Position numbers and translations under genes: made by a program. Below, in pieces: positions 6,334-6,404 of a DNA stretch of 6,404 bases. The stretch's first letter is position 1. Each line of letters begins with the position of its first letter. The notes under the pieces are model-generated. The model worked only from the letters and a program-made list of their open reading frames with translations. It was not told where the DNA came from and made no database searches. Source of the DNA: Actinomycetes bacterium (GTDB lineage Bacteria; Actinomycetota; Actinomycetes; S36-B12; UBA5976); NCBI GenBank assembly GCA_021784375.1, contig JAJXSV010000122.1, positions 1-6,404 on the forward strand, given 5' to 3'.

Positions 6334-6404
6334 GCACCCACGCCCTTGTTGGAGCGCGCCACCAGTTCGGCGCAGGGCTCGGAGTAGGTGATGACGCTCA
6401 GGTT
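6330..6404 (-). CDS. C-terminal end of an unidentified protein upstream of ccdA (partial)
   Basis: Reading leftward from the right edge, a frame stays open for 24 codons (NLSVITYSEPCAELVARSNK at its start, GVGA at its end) and stops at a TGA sharing bases with the ccdA ATG. The tight ATGA overlap and the clean frame support a real gene cotranscribed with ccdA. In Actinobacteria the gene at this position is often a ResA/TlpA-type thioredoxin, or a histidine phosphatase slightly further upstream. The visible tail, a short hydrophobic strand followed by xxRSN, resembles a histidine phosphatase end a little more than a TlpA end, but 24 residues are too few to decide. Confidence 0.6.
   Translation of the reverse strand, partial: NLSVITYSEPCAELVARSNKGVGA

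Noticed and set aside
5573..6337. Upstream extension of the PLDc_N frame giving a 347-residue protein across ccdA
   Set aside because: The extension is rich in His/Arg/Pro and has no membrane or domain pattern; the ccdA frame over the same bases is clearly real. The ATG at 5572 gives a normal PLDc_N protein.

Overview
The window looks like a chromosomal segment from a high-GC actinobacterium. The reasons are strongly GC-biased codon use, several GTG/TTG starts, tightly overlapping genes, and two small membrane proteins (a DUF4229-type and a PLDc_N-type protein) that are characteristic of Actinobacteria. No mobile element, CRISPR array, tRNA, rRNA or repeat family was seen. This is a compact housekeeping region, not an accessory island.

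Layout: (1) On the minus strand, reading leftward from 2871, menB-menC-menD form an operon with 4-base stop/start overlaps. menD runs off the left edge, so only its first 314 codons are present. (2) Only 40 bases separate menB from the plus-strand pair menE-menA, which is joined with no spacer (TAG then TTG). The 40-base gap contains a 7-base TAnnnTA element that reads as a -10 box on both strands. It would give menB a short leader with a ribosome binding site and make menE leaderless or nearly so. (3) After a gap of 88 bases without a gene, a second minus-strand operon converges on menA. In transcription order it is an unidentified gene (only its last 24 codons are present), ccdA, a PLDc_N-domain membrane protein and a DUF4229-type membrane protein, all overlapping by 1-4 bases.

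Function: MenD, MenC, MenE, MenB and MenA catalyse successive steps of the classical (o-succinylbenzoate) menaquinone pathway: isochorismate to SEPHCHC (MenD), then to SHCHC by MenH, which is not in the window, then OSB (MenC), OSB-CoA (MenE), DHNA-CoA (MenB) and, after thioester hydrolysis, prenylation of DHNA (MenA). MenF, MenH, a DHNA-CoA thioesterase and the final methyltransferase are not seen here. CcdA carries reducing power across the membrane for cytochrome c maturation, so both operons support the respiratory chain.

I found no clearly new system. The observations most worth a second look are the symmetric divergent promoter, the pair of uncharacterised small membrane proteins between ccdA and menA, the absence of resB/ccsA-type genes directly downstream of ccdA, and a MenB with the glycine (bicarbonate-type) active-site signature.
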